NCBI RefSeq assembly: GCF_003008595.1
Contig: NZ_CP027669.1
Coordinates: 2,790,001 to 2,854,000 of the forward strand
Reading direction: 5' to 3'
Source: Simplicispira suum
GTDB lineage: Bacteria > Pseudomonadota > Gammaproteobacteria > Burkholderiales > Burkholderiaceae_C
DNA: 64,000 nt
Program-made: the position numbers and the translations under genes
In this document: positions 36,264 to 45,365 of the stretch, in pieces
Numbering within the stretch: position 1 is the first letter of the stretch
How the letters are laid out: each line of letters begins with the position of its first letter
The notes under the pieces: generated by a model
Databases searched by the model: none
What the model saw: only the letters and a program-made list of their open reading frames with translations
What the model was told of the DNA's origin: nothing

Positions 36264-37157
36264 TTACATCGCCACGGCGCGTGCCAGCAGCAAGGGGGCA
36301 TCCCAGGCGCGGATGCGTGGGCGCTGGGTGAGGCATGCGCCTTGCAGCTTGTCGATTTTGTCCAGCACCCGCAGGCCGCCCTGCACCACAAGGCGAAGCT
36401 CCCAGCCCGCGCGGCCGGGCAGGCGGTGCACCAGCGGCGCGCCTTCGACCATGCAGCGCCGCGCCCAGCCGGCCAGCTCGGCCACCAGGCGGTCGCTGGC
36501 GGGGGTGCGCGGTTGCGCCAGCAAGTCCTCCGCCCGCAGGCCCAGCGCAGCGGCGTCGGCTTGCGGTACGTACCAGCGCTGGCGGGGCAGGTCCACGCTG
36601 AGGTCTTGCCAGAAATTGATCAGTTGCAGCGCGGTGCAGATGGCGTCGCTCTGCGCCAGCGCCTGGGCGTCGGCCACGCCATAGAGATGCAGCAGCAGCC
36701 GCCCCACCGGGTTGGCCGAGCGGCGGCAGTAGTCGAGCAGTGCTGCGCGGTCGGCGTATGGCTCGGCCGAACGCGTGCGCTCGACGTCCTGGCGGAAGGC
36801 GCTGAGCAGGTCAGTCAGCAAAGGCAGCGGCAGGGCGTGGCGCTTGAGGATCGCAGCGAGTGGCGCAAACACCTCGGGCCAGCGCGTGCCGGGCGCGGCG
36901 CCACCGGCGACGGCCAGCAGTTCGGTTTCGAAAGCGTTCAGATCCGCCAGGCGCCCGCTTGGCGGGGCGTCGCCTTCGTCGGCGATGTCGTCGGCGGTGC
37001 GGGCAAAGGCGTAGATCGCCGCAATCGGGGCGCGCAGCGCTGGCGGACACAGCCAGGAGGCGACGGGGAAGTTCTCGTAGTGCGTCACTGGCAGGGGCGC
37101 AGCTGGGGGGCGCTCGGGCGGAGCGGGGGCGTGGTTTGGGTGGGGATCGAGAGGCAC
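36264..37157 (-). CDS. hpnC: Squalene/phytoene synthase family protein HpnC-like
   Basis: 297 aa. The two Asp-rich prenyl-diphosphate-binding motifs are visible: DDIADE (about 56-61) and NFWQDLSVDL (about 182-191), with YAFARTADD leading the first. This layout fits HpnC, which hydrolyses presqualene diphosphate to hydroxysqualene in hopanoid synthesis. Start is a GTG at 37157; the first about 25 residues are Pro/Ala-rich and could be untranslated. Neither hpnD nor hpnE nor a cyclase is adjacent, so the role in a hopanoid pathway is inferred from the family only. Confidence 0.82.
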   Translation of the reverse strand: MPLDPHPNHAPAPPERPPAAPLPVTHYENFPVASWLCPPALRAPIAAIYAFARTADDIADEGDAPPSGRLADLNAFETELLAVAGGAAPGTRWPEVFAPLAAILKRHALPLPLLTDLLSAFRQDVERTRSAEPYADRAALLDYCRRSANPVGRLLLHLYGVADAQALAQSDAICTALQLINFWQDLSVDLPRQRWYVPQADAAALGLRAEDLLAQPRTPASDRLVAELAGWARRCMVEGAPLVHRLPGRAGWELRLVVQGGLRVLDKIDKLQGACLTQRPRIRAWDAPLLLARAVAM

Positions 37158-37189
37158 CCGGCGATTGTCGCCTGCCGTTTTTGCGCAAA

Positions 37190-37222
37190 GGTATTGATAA
37201 CTAACCAGTCAGTCAGTAATAA
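37190..37222. promoter_or_regulatory. Tandem CAGT repeats upstream of the RND pump, candidate TetR-type operator
   Basis: TAACTAACCAGTCAGTCAGT lies about 30 bp before the adaptor ATG. Resembles TetR-family operators of efflux genes, but no regulator gene is adjacent. Weak. Confidence 0.3.
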
Positions 37223-37253
37223 TGCGCAGCTCAAACAACACGCATTCCCATCC

Positions 37254-38441
37254 ATGACGCATCCGCACGCCTCTCACCGTGGGCGCTTCTCGGCGCTTTT
37301 GCTCCTCTCCTCGGTGCTGGCGCTGGGTGCGTGCTCGCGCAGCGAGCCGCCGCCCGAGCCGATTCGCGCCGTCAAGTTGTTGACCGTGGGGGTCAGCCCG
37401 CTCACCGCGCAGCTGGAATATGCCGGCGAGGTGCGGGCGCGCACCGAGTCGCGCCTGGGATTTCGCGTGCCCGGCAAGATCCTGCAGCGCCAGGCCGAGC
37501 TGGGCCAACGGGTGCGCGCCGGGCAGTTGCTGGCGCAGCTTGACCCGCGCGATTTCGAGCTTGCCGCCACGGCGGCGCGGGCGCAGGTGAGCGCGGCGCA
37601 GACGCAGCGCGATCTGGCCGCTGCCGACGCCAGGCGCTACGAGGCGCTCAAGGTGCAGAACTTCATCAGCGGCGCCGAGCTGGAGCGCCGCGAGGCCTCG
37701 CTCAAGGCTGCGCAGGCGTCGCTCCAGCAGGCGCAGGCCCAGGCGGCATCGCAAGGCAACCAGGCCGCGTACACCCGGCTGCTGGCCGATGCCGATGGCG
37801 TGGTCACCGGCATTGACGCAGAGCCTGGGCAAGTGGTGGCCGCTGGCGCCAGCGTGGTGCGCGTGGCGCGCGACGGCGCCCGCGACGTGGTGTTTTCCGT
37901 GCCCGAAGACAAGGTCGGGCATATGGCGGTCGGTCAGGTGCTCTCCGTACACAGTTGGTCGGGCGGTGCGCCGCTGTCGGCCACGGTGCGCGAAGTGGCG
38001 GCCAGTGCCGACCCAGCCACGCGCACCTTTGCCGTCAAGGCCGCCATTGCGGGCGATGCCGCGCCGCAGCTTGGCGCCACCGTCAATGTGGTTCCGCCCG
38101 CGCTTTCGGCCCAAGGGGTGCCGGCCATCTTGTTGCCCACCACCGCGCTCATGCAAGACGGCGGCGGCACGGCAGTGTGGGTGTTCGATGCCACCACCAG
38201 CACGGTGCGCGCGCAGCCGGTGCAGGTGGCCACGGCCGATGGAAATCAGGCGGTGATCGCCAGCGGCCTGGCGCCGGGCATGCAGGTGGTGGCTACGGGG
38301 GTGCATGTGCTCTCGCCCGGCCAGAAGGTGACGATCTATCAAGAAAAATACGCTCCAGCGCAGGTGCAGCAAGCGCAAGCAGCTACTGAATCGATAGCAA
38401 ATCAAGCTTTGCCCGCAGCTTCGGCTGCTGCCAAACCATGA
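37254..38441 (+). CDS. RND efflux system periplasmic adaptor lipoprotein
   Basis: 395 aa. Lipobox after a signal peptide (LLLSSVLALGAC, Cys at about 24). Membrane-fusion-protein domains in order: biotinyl-lipoyl-like N-terminal part (YAGEVRARTESRLGFRVPGK, about 59-78), coiled-coil hairpin (about 105-170), second lipoyl half (DGVVTGIDAEPGQVVAAGA) and a beta-barrel and membrane-proximal region. Joins the RND pump encoded next to an outer-membrane channel in other strains; none is encoded here. The last about 15 residues derive from a reverse dispersed repeat copy (38383-38412). The stop overlaps the pump start (ATGA). Confidence 0.92.
   Translation: MTHPHASHRGRFSALLLLSSVLALGACSRSEPPPEPIRAVKLLTVGVSPLTAQLEYAGEVRARTESRLGFRVPGKILQRQAELGQRVRAGQLLAQLDPRDFELAATAARAQVSAAQTQRDLAAADARRYEALKVQNFISGAELERREASLKAAQASLQQAQAQAASQGNQAAYTRLLADADGVVTGIDAEPGQVVAAGASVVRVARDGARDVVFSVPEDKVGHMAVGQVLSVHSWSGGAPLSATVREVAASADPATRTFAVKAAIAGDAAPQLGATVNVVPPALSAQGVPAILLPTTALMQDGGGTAVWVFDATTSTVRAQPVQVATADGNQAVIASGLAPGMQVVATGVHVLSPGQKVTIYQEKYAPAQVQQAQAATESIANQALPAASAAAKP
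38383..38412 (-). repeat. Partial dispersed repeat copy in the adaptor gene
   Basis: On the minus strand TTTGCTATCGATTCAGTAGC then TGCTTGCGCTT; in frame, it encodes the adaptor's C-terminal segment. Confidence 0.6.
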
Positions 38442-41400
38442 GCGCCGGTCTGCCCTCGGGCGAGCCCGCAGCCGGGTTCAACCTCTCGAAATGGGCGCTG
38501 GACCACCCTGCGCTGACCCGCTACCTGATGGTGGTGCTGCTGCTGATGGGCGTGTTTGCCTACTTCCAACTCGGGCAGGACGAAGACCCACCGTTTACCT
38601 TTCGCGCCATGGTGGTGCGCACCTACTGGCCGGGCGCCACGGCGCAACAGGTCGCAGAACAGGTGACCGACAAGATCGAACGCACGCTGCAGGAGGTGCC
38701 GTACGCCGACAAGATCCGCAGCTATTCGAAGCCGGGCGAGTCGCAGATCATTTTCCAGATCAAGGATTCGTCCAAACCGAGCGAGGTGGCGGGCGTCTGG
38801 TACGCCGTGCGCAAAAAGATCGGCGACATGCGGGGCGCCTTGCCGCAGGGCGTGCAAGGGCCGTTCTTCAACGACGATTTCGGCGATGTCTATGGCGTGA
38901 TTTACGCGCTGGAAGCCGAAGGCTTCAGCCTGGCAGAATCCAAGGCCTTTGCCGACGACGTGCGCCAGCAGCTGCTGCGCGTGCCCGACGTGGCCAAGGT
39001 GGAGCTCTTTGGCGTGCAGGACGAAAAGCTGTACATCGAAGTCTCGCAGCAGCGTCTGGCGCAGCTGGGCCTGGATATGAGCCAGGTGCTGGCGCAACTC
39101 GGCCAGCAAAACGCGGTGGAGAGCGCGGGCGTGGTGCAGACGCCGACGGACCAATTGCAGGTGCGCGTGCAAGGTCAGTTTCAAGCCATTGAAGATCTGC
39201 GCGCCATGCCGATTCGCGCGGCATCGGGCCGGCAGCTGCGCCTGGCCGACATTGCCGAGGTGCGGCGCGGTTACGTGGACCCACCCACCGTCAAGGTGCG
39301 GCACGACGGGCAGCAGGTGATTGCCATTGGCATTTCCATGGCCAAGGGGGGCGACATCATTGCACTGGGCAAGGCGCTGCATGGCGCGGTGGACCGCATC
39401 GACACGCAATTGCCGGCCGGCGTGCGCCTGGTCAACGTACAGGACCAGCCCAAGTCCGTGGCCAGTTCGGTCAATGAGTTTGTCAAGGTGCTCATCGAGG
39501 CGGTGGTCATTGTCTTGGCGGTGAGCTTCATCAGCCTCGGCCTGCACAAGCGCAGCGGAGAACAGCGCTGGTGGCGCCGCTGGTACGTCGACCCCCGGCC
39601 GGGGCTGGTGGTGGGGATCACGATTCCCTTGGTGCTGGCGGTGACCTTCCTCGCCATGCACTACTGGGACATCGGCCTGCACAAGATCTCGCTGGGCTCG
39701 CTCATCATCGCCCTGGGCCTGCTGGTGGACGACGCCATCATTGCCGTCGAAATGATGGTGCGCAAGATGGAGGAGGGCTACGACAAGGTGCGCTCGGCCA
39801 CTTTCGCCTACGAGATCACCGCCATACCCATGCTGACGGGCACCTTGATCACAGCCACGGGGTTTTTGCCCATTGGGCTGGCCAAGTCGATGACCGGCGA
39901 GTACACGTTTGCCATCTTTGCGGTCACCGTCATTGCGCTGGTGATCTCTTGGGTGGTGTCCGTGTACTTTGTGCCCTATCTAGGCACCTTGCTGCTCAAG
40001 ACGCCGGAGCATGTGCAGCCCCGGCCCGCCGACGGAGAAATCTCGCCCCATCCGCACGAGGTGTTCGACAGCACGTTCTACAACGCCTTTCGCCGCACCG
40101 TGCATTGGTGTGTGGCGCACCGCTGGATCACCATTGGCGCGACGCTGGCCATTTTTGCGCTGGGCATCGTCGGCATGGGCCGGGTGCAGCAGCAGTTTTT
40201 CCCCGATTCGAGCCGGCCAGAAATCATGGTCGACGTGTGGTTCCCCGAAGGCACCTCGCTTGCCGGCAACGAGGCCGTGACCCAACGCGTGGAAGCGCGC
40301 CTGCGCGCCGAGCCGGGCGTGGCCAGTGTCAGCACCTGGGTGGGTTCGGGTGTGCCGCGCTTCTATCTGCCGCTGGACCAGGTGTTTCCGCAGACCAACG
40401 TGTCCCAATTCATTGTGGTCGCGAGCGACCTGAAGGTGCGCGAGAAGCTGCGTGTCGCTTTCCCAGCGCTGCTGGCTACCGAATTCCCTGAAGTGCGCGG
40501 CCGCGTCAAGCTGCTGCCCAACGGCCCGCCCGTGCCCTACCCGGTGCAGTTCCGTGTCATCGGCCCGGATCCGGCGCAGCTGCGCGTGCGCGCCGACGAG
40601 GTCAAGGCCGCACTGCGCGACTCGTCCCAGATGCGCGGCGTGAACGACAACTGGAACGAGTCGGTCAAGGTGATGCGCCTCGACGTGGACCAGGCCAAGG
40701 CGCGGGCGCTGGGCGTCACCAGCCAGTCCATCGCCCAGGCGTCGCGCGTCATGCAGTCGGGCATGCCGGTGGGCCAGTACCGCGAGGGCGACAAACTGAT
40801 CGACATCGTGCTGCGCCAGCCCGCAGACGAGCGCAGCGCCATCACCGACATCGCCAACGCCTACCTGCCGACGGCATCTGGCCAGTCGATTGCGCTGACC
40901 CAGATCGCCAAGCCCCACTTCACCTGGGAGCCCGGCGTGATGTGGCGCGAGAATCGCGAGTACGCCATCACCGTGCAGGGCGACGTGATGGAAGGCTTGC
41001 AGGGCGCTACCGTGACCAACGCGCTGCTGCCGAGCCTGCGCAAGATCGAGAGCGGCTGGCACGCTGCCGGCCAGAACGCCTACCGCATCGAGGTGGCGGG
41101 TGCCGTCGAAGAGAGCGCCAAGGGGTCGGACTCGATTGCCGCCGGTCTGCCGGTGATGCTGTTCATCACCTTTACCCTGCTCATGCTGCAGCTTCACAGC
41201 TTTAGCCGCGCGATGCTGGTGTTTCTGACGGGGCCACTCGGGATAGCGGGCGTGGCCGCAGCGCTGCTGCTGCTCGGCCGCCCGTTCGGCTTTGTTGCGC
41301 TGTTGGGGGTGATCGCGCTGATGGGCATGATTCAGCGCAACTCGGTGATCCTCATTGATCAGATCGAGCAAGACCGCGCCCGCGGTGTGCCGGCGTGGGA

Positions 41401-41626
41401 CGCCATCGTCGAATCGGCCGTGCGGCGCCTGCGACCCATCGTGTTGACGGCCGCCGCAGCCGTGCTGGCCATGATCCCGCTGTCCCGCAGCGTGTTCTGG
41501 GGGCCGATGGCGGTGGCCATCATGGGCGGGTTGATCGTGGCTACGGTGCTCACCCTGCTCGCCTTGCCTGCCATGTACGCAGCGTGGTTTCGGGTGCGCC
41601 GTCCGGAGCCGGAGGTGCCTGCATGA
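38438..41626 (+). CDS. RND family efflux transporter, inner-membrane pump
   Basis: 1062 aa, proton-driven RND permease with twelve expected transmembrane helices: a first helix at ALTRYLMVVLLLMGVFAYFQ (about 21-40), a large periplasmic loop, then the central set with GLLVDDAIIAVEMMVRKME (about 428-446) where the coupling Asp pair sits, and a final set near 910-1050 (GVIALMGMIQRNSVILIDQI). Belongs to the heavy-metal/hydrophobic-efflux type by length and motifs but substrate cannot be read from sequence. Starts in the ATGA overlap with the adaptor gene. Confidence 0.93.
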   Translation: MSAGLPSGEPAAGFNLSKWALDHPALTRYLMVVLLLMGVFAYFQLGQDEDPPFTFRAMVVRTYWPGATAQQVAEQVTDKIERTLQEVPYADKIRSYSKPGESQIIFQIKDSSKPSEVAGVWYAVRKKIGDMRGALPQGVQGPFFNDDFGDVYGVIYALEAEGFSLAESKAFADDVRQQLLRVPDVAKVELFGVQDEKLYIEVSQQRLAQLGLDMSQVLAQLGQQNAVESAGVVQTPTDQLQVRVQGQFQAIEDLRAMPIRAASGRQLRLADIAEVRRGYVDPPTVKVRHDGQQVIAIGISMAKGGDIIALGKALHGAVDRIDTQLPAGVRLVNVQDQPKSVASSVNEFVKVLIEAVVIVLAVSFISLGLHKRSGEQRWWRRWYVDPRPGLVVGITIPLVLAVTFLAMHYWDIGLHKISLGSLIIALGLLVDDAIIAVEMMVRKMEEGYDKVRSATFAYEITAIPMLTGTLITATGFLPIGLAKSMTGEYTFAIFAVTVIALVISWVVSVYFVPYLGTLLLKTPEHVQPRPADGEISPHPHEVFDSTFYNAFRRTVHWCVAHRWITIGATLAIFALGIVGMGRVQQQFFPDSSRPEIMVDVWFPEGTSLAGNEAVTQRVEARLRAEPGVASVSTWVGSGVPRFYLPLDQVFPQTNVSQFIVVASDLKVREKLRVAFPALLATEFPEVRGRVKLLPNGPPVPYPVQFRVIGPDPAQLRVRADEVKAALRDSSQMRGVNDNWNESVKVMRLDVDQAKARALGVTSQSIAQASRVMQSGMPVGQYREGDKLIDIVLRQPADERSAITDIANAYLPTASGQSIALTQIAKPHFTWEPGVMWRENREYAITVQGDVMEGLQGATVTNALLPSLRKIESGWHAAGQNAYRIEVAGAVEESAKGSDSIAAGLPVMLFITFTLLMLQLHSFSRAMLVFLTGPLGIAGVAAALLLLGRPFGFVALLGVIALMGMIQRNSVILIDQIEQDRARGVPAWDAIVESAVRRLRPIVLTAAAAVLAMIPLSRSVFWGPMAVAIMGGLIVATVLTLLALPAMYAAWFRVRRPEPEVPA

Positions 41627-41715
41627 AAAGGGCGGACGCGCACAGGTTAAAATCGCGGGCTAACCAGTTTCAAGCGGGCGCCGGGAACGTTTTCCGGCCC
41701 TCGTCTGTTTGAAGT

Positions 41716-41802
41716 GCGCGGGTGGCGAAATTGGTAGACGCACCAGGTTTAGGTCCTGACGCCTTCACGGGCGTGCCGGTTCGAGTCCGGCTCCGCGCAC
41801 CA
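41716..41802 (+). tRNA. tRNA-Leu (UAG)
   Basis: 87 nt including the encoded CCA. Seven-bp acceptor stem GCGCGGG/CTCCGCGC, D-arm, a long class II variable arm (GACGCCTTCACGGGCGT), and anticodon loop TTTAGGT giving anticodon UAG. Ends 78 bp before tig. Confidence 0.96.
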
Positions 41803-41880
41803 TCTTTGAAAAGTTTGCGCACGAGCGCAGTGCGCGCCGGCTGACACCGGCGCATGAACGATATTCCTACAGGAGCAGCC

Positions 41881-43194
41881 ATGGCAGTCAACGTTGAAAC
41901 CCTCGACAAGCTCGAACGCAAGATCACCCTCAACCTGCCCTTGTCGGCCATTCAGGGCGAGGTGGAGACGCGCCTCAAGCGCCTGGCACGCACCGTCAAG
42001 ATGGACGGCTTCCGTCCCGGCAAGGTGCCGATGAACGTGGTTTCGCAGCGTTATGGCTATTCGGTGCAGTACGAAGTGCTCAACGACAAGGTGGGCGAGG
42101 CGTTTTCTCAGGCGGCCAACGAAGCGCAATTGCGTGTGGCCGGCCAACCCCGCATCACCGAGAAGCAGGACGCCCCCGAAGGCGAAGTATCCTTTGACGC
42201 CATCTTCGAGGTGTACCCGGAAGTCAAAATTGGCGATCTGGCCGATGCTGAAGTGGAAAAGCTCTCGGCCGAAGTGACCGACAGCGCCATCGACAAGACC
42301 GTGGACATCCTGCGCAAGCAACGCCGCAGCTTCGCCCAGCGCGCCATGGACGCTGCCGCCCAGGACGGCGACCGCGTGACGGTCGACTTTGAAGGCAAGA
42401 TTGACGGTGAAGTCTTTGAGGGTGGCAAGGCCGAAGACTTCCAGTTTCTGGTCGGCGAAGGCCAGATGCTCAAGGAATTCGAGGACGCCGTGCGCGGCAT
42501 GAAGCCGGGCGAGAGCAAGACCTTCCCGCTGGCCTTTCCCGAGGAATACCACGGCAAGGACGTGGCGGGCAAGACGGCAGACTTCCTGGTGACTGTCAAG
42601 AAGATTGAAGCCGCGCATCTGCCCGAAGTGAACGACGCACTGGCCAAGTCGCTGGGCATTGCCGACGGTACCGTCGACGGTTTGCGTGCCGACATCAAGA
42701 CCAACCTGGAGCGCGAAGTCAAGTTCCGCTTGCTGGCACGCAACAAGCAGGCCGCCATGGACGCGTTGCTGTCCAAGTCGGAACTCGATCTGCCCAACGC
42801 CAGCGTCGAAGCCGAGATCGACCGCCTGCGCGAAGCGGCGCGTGCCGACCTCAAGCAGCGCGGCATGAAGGACGCCGACAAGGCCGAAATCCCTGCCGAC
42901 GTATTCCGTCCGCAGGCCGAGCGCCGCGTGCGCCTGGGCCTGGTGGTGGCCGAACTGGTCAAGGCCAACAGCCTGCATGCCAAGCCTGAGCAGCTCAAAG
43001 CACACATCGACGAACTGGCCGCCAGCTACGAGAAGCCGGAAGATGTCGTCCGTTGGTATTTTGGTGACCGCCAGCGTCTGGCCGAAGTGGAAGCCGTGGT
43101 TATTGAGACCAACGTGGCGGACTACATACTGGGCAAGGCCAAAGTCAGCGAAAAAACCGTGAGTTTTGAGGAACTCATGGGCCAGCAGGGCTAA
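41881..43194 (+). CDS. tig: Trigger factor
   Basis: Ribosome-associated chaperone with peptidyl-prolyl isomerase activity. 437 aa: N-terminal ribosome-binding domain with GFRPGKVP (about 44-51), central PPIase domain ([20 protein letters not shown] about 163-182; [14 protein letters not shown]), and helical C-terminal substrate-binding domain. ATG at 41881 is preceded by AGGAGCAGCC. First gene of the tig-clpP-clpX-lon block, behind tRNA-Leu(UAG). Confidence 0.97.
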   Translation: MAVNVETLDKLERKITLNLPLSAIQGEVETRLKRLARTVKMDGFRPGKVPMNVVSQRYGYSVQYEVLNDKVGEAFSQAANEAQLRVAGQPRITEKQDAPEGEVSFDAIFEVYPEVKIGDLADAEVEKLSAEVTDSAIDKTVDILRKQRRSFAQRAMDAAAQDGDRVTVDFEGKIDGEVFEGGKAEDFQFLVGEGQMLKEFEDAVRGMKPGESKTFPLAFPEEYHGKDVAGKTADFLVTVKKIEAAHLPEVNDALAKSLGIADGTVDGLRADIKTNLEREVKFRLLARNKQAAMDALLSKSELDLPNASVEAEIDRLREAARADLKQRGMKDADKAEIPADVFRPQAERRVRLGLVVAELVKANSLHAKPEQLKAHIDELAASYEKPEDVVRWYFGDRQRLAEVEAVVIETNVADYILGKAKVSEKTVSFEELMGQQG

Positions 43195-43240
43195 GTTCCA
43201 CCGGTTTTGGGCGCCTGAAGCTGAGCGCCAAGACAAACAA

Positions 43241-43268
43241 GGGGCTTGTGCTTTCGGGCATGAGCCCC
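43241..43268 (+). terminator. Hairpin between tig and clpP
   Basis: GGGGCTTGTGC/GCATGAGCCCC can pair over 11 bp (two G-U pairs) around a 6-nt loop. There is no T-run after it, so it may be a processing or attenuation hairpin rather than a terminator. Confidence 0.45.
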
Positions 43269-43310
43269 AACTCGTTTCTGGGTACAGTACCCGCCTGATC
43301 TGGAGAAAAA

Positions 43311-43919
43311 ATGAGCGCACTGGAAACACAAGCCCTGGGCATGGTCCCCATGGTGATCGAGCAGTCGGGCCGCGGCGAGCGGTCTTACGACATTTATTCC
43401 CGCCTGTTGAAAGAGCGCGTTATCTTTCTGGTGGGCGAGGTCAACGACCAGACGGCCAACCTGGTGGTGGCCCAGCTGCTGTTCCTGGAGAGCGAGAATC
43501 CCGAAAAGGACATTTCGTTCTACATCAACTCCCCCGGTGGCAGCGTGACGGCTGGCATGGCCATCTTTGATACCATGAATTTCATCAAGCCCGATGTCTC
43601 GACGCTGTGCTGCGGCTTTGCGGCCAGCATGGGCGCGTTCCTGCTTGCAGCTGGTGCCAAGGGCAAGCGCTTTTCACTGCCCAACTCCAAGGTCATGATC
43701 CACCAGGTGCTGGGCGGCGCACGCGGCCAAGCCACAGACATCGAGATTCACGCCCGCGACATCCTGCGTACCAAGGACCAAATGAATCGCATCCTGGCCG
43801 AGCGTACTGGCCAGACGCTGGAAAAGATCAAACAGGATACGGAGCGCGACTACTTCCTGACCGCCGACGAAGCCAAGGACTACGGCCTGATTGATCAGGT
43901 GATCTCCAAGCGCCCCTGA
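43311..43919 (+). CDS. clpP: ATP-dependent Clp protease proteolytic subunit
   Basis: Serine protease subunit forming the 14-mer chamber that works with ClpX or ClpA. 202 aa. Catalytic Ser in [14 protein letters not shown] (about 103-116), His in [20 protein letters not shown] (about 127-146), and Asp about 177. N-terminus [20 protein letters not shown] is standard. Located 116 bp after tig and 104 bp before clpX, with a hairpin in the gap on each side. Confidence 0.97.
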   Translation: MSALETQALGMVPMVIEQSGRGERSYDIYSRLLKERVIFLVGEVNDQTANLVVAQLLFLESENPEKDISFYINSPGGSVTAGMAIFDTMNFIKPDVSTLCCGFAASMGAFLLAAGAKGKRFSLPNSKVMIHQVLGGARGQATDIEIHARDILRTKDQMNRILAERTGQTLEKIKQDTERDYFLTADEAKDYGLIDQVISKRP

Positions 43920-43938
43920 GCCTTGCCCTTTCCCTCAG

Positions 43939-43972
43939 AACGGCGTTTCCCGCCTGGGGAAGCGCCGTTTGC
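43939..43972 (+). terminator. Hairpin between clpP and clpX
   Basis: AACGGCGTTTCCC and GGGGAAGCGCCGTT pair around a short loop, followed by TTTGCATTT. May separate clpP from clpX transcription. Confidence 0.55.
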
Positions 43973-44023
43973 ATTTCGTTATCATTCCTTTCACTTTTCA
44001 CAAAAATACAAGGCAACGTTCCC

Positions 44024-45289
44024 ATGGCCGAGAAAAAAGGCTCCTCCAGCGAAAAAACGCTTTACTGCTCGTTCTGCGGCAAGAGCCAGCACGAGGTGAA
44101 GAAGTTGATCGCCGGACCATCGGTCTTTATCTGCGAAGAGTGCATCGACCTGTGCAACGAGATCATCCGTGACGAACTGCCCTCAGCAGACGCCGAGAGG
44201 CTGGCACGCAGCGAGCTGCCCACGCCCGCAGATATCAAGGCCAACCTGGACAATTACGTCATCGGGCAGGAAGTCGCCAAGCGCACGCTGGCGGTGGCGG
44301 TCTACAACCATTACAAACGCCTGCGCTACAAAGAGAAGGCGGGCAAGGACGACGTAGAACTCTCCAAGAGCAATATCCTGCTCATTGGTCCGACAGGCTC
44401 GGGCAAGACGCTGCTGGCCCAGACGCTGGCCCGCATGCTTGACGTTCCCTTCGTGATGGCGGATGCCACCACGCTGACCGAAGCGGGTTACGTTGGCGAA
44501 GACGTTGAGAACATCGTGCAAAAGCTGCTGCAAAGCTGCAATTACGAGGTCGAACGCGCCCAGCGCGGCATCGTCTACATCGACGAAATCGACAAAATCT
44601 CGCGCAAGTCGGACAACCCCAGCATCACGCGCGACGTTTCGGGCGAAGGCGTGCAGCAGGCTTTGCTCAAGCTCATCGAAGGCACCATGGCCAGCGTGCC
44701 GCCGCAAGGCGGGCGCAAGCACCCCAACCAGGATTTTTTGCAGATCGACACGACCAACATCCTGTTCATTTGCGGCGGCGCCTTTGCCGGTCTGGAAAAA
44801 GTCATTGAGAACCGAACCGAGGCTTCGGGTATCGGTTTTGGCGCTGCGGTGAAAAGCAAGAAGCAGCGCGCACTGTCGGAAGTGTTCCAGGACATCGAGC
44901 CGGAAGACCTGATCAAGTTCGGTTTGATTCCCGAGCTGGTGGGACGCATGCCGGTGGTGACGGCTTTGGCCGAACTGCACGAAGACGCGCTGGTGCAAAT
45001 TCTTACCGAGCCCAAGAACGCGCTGGTCAAGCAGTACAGCAAGCTGCTCGCCATGGAAGGCGCCGAGCTGGAAATTCGCCCCGCGGCGCTCAAAGCCATC
45101 GCCCGCAAAGCGTTGGCCCGCAAAACGGGTGCGCGTGGCCTGCGCTCGATCCTGGAGCAGACCTTGATCGGCACCATGTTCGATCTGCCCAACAGCAGCA
45201 ACGTGGAAAAAGTTGTGGTGGATGAATCAACCGTCGAGGAAAACAAGCCGCCACTGCTGGTTTACCGGGAAACCGCCAAAAAGGCGTGA
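44024..45289 (+). CDS. clpX: ATP-dependent Clp protease ATP-binding subunit ClpX
   Basis: AAA+ unfoldase partner of ClpP. 421 aa. N-terminal zinc-binding domain ([14 protein letters not shown]...CEECIDLC, about 13-45), then AAA+ domain with Walker [13 protein letters not shown] (about 123-134), Walker [11 protein letters not shown] (about 183-192), sensor 1 [10 protein letters not shown] and the IGFGA/RGLR loops. Starts [15 protein letters not shown]. Followed by a short hairpin (45296-45313) and then lon with its own heat-shock promoter. Confidence 0.97.
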   Translation: MAEKKGSSSEKTLYCSFCGKSQHEVKKLIAGPSVFICEECIDLCNEIIRDELPSADAERLARSELPTPADIKANLDNYVIGQEVAKRTLAVAVYNHYKRLRYKEKAGKDDVELSKSNILLIGPTGSGKTLLAQTLARMLDVPFVMADATTLTEAGYVGEDVENIVQKLLQSCNYEVERAQRGIVYIDEIDKISRKSDNPSITRDVSGEGVQQALLKLIEGTMASVPPQGGRKHPNQDFLQIDTTNILFICGGAFAGLEKVIENRTEASGIGFGAAVKSKKQRALSEVFQDIEPEDLIKFGLIPELVGRMPVVTALAELHEDALVQILTEPKNALVKQYSKLLAMEGAELEIRPAALKAIARKALARKTGARGLRSILEQTLIGTMFDLPNSSNVEKVVVDESTVEENKPPLLVYRETAKKA

Positions 45290-45295
45290 CCCCTT

Positions 45296-45313
45296 GCTGT
45301 CCTGCGGGACAGC
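45296..45313 (+). terminator. Short hairpin after clpX
   Basis: GCTGTCC-TGCG-GGACAGC, a perfect 7-bp stem directly after the clpX stop, followed by TTGAAAA. Too weak a T-run for a strong terminator; it lies just upstream of the lon heat-shock promoter. Confidence 0.4.
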
Positions 45314-45340
45314 TTGAAAACTGGGGTTCACGGACCATAT
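45313..45340 (+). promoter_or_regulatory. Heat-shock (sigma-32) promoter for lon
   Basis: CTTGAAA, a 13-bp spacer, and GACCATAT match the RpoH consensus CTTGAAA-N13-17-CCCCATNT closely. It sits 26 bp before the lon ATG, overlapping the hairpin after clpX. Confidence 0.7.
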
Positions 45341-45365
45341 TGGCAAGACTTTCACAAGGATTTTG

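Noticed and set aside
41749..43329. 526-aa open frame opposite tig, and similar long frames opposite nasA (20526-21863), the RND pump (38402-39682 and 39980-41371) and lon (46467-47816)
   Set aside because: All lie on the strand opposite to well-supported genes and encode no recognisable domain; they reflect high third-position GC.
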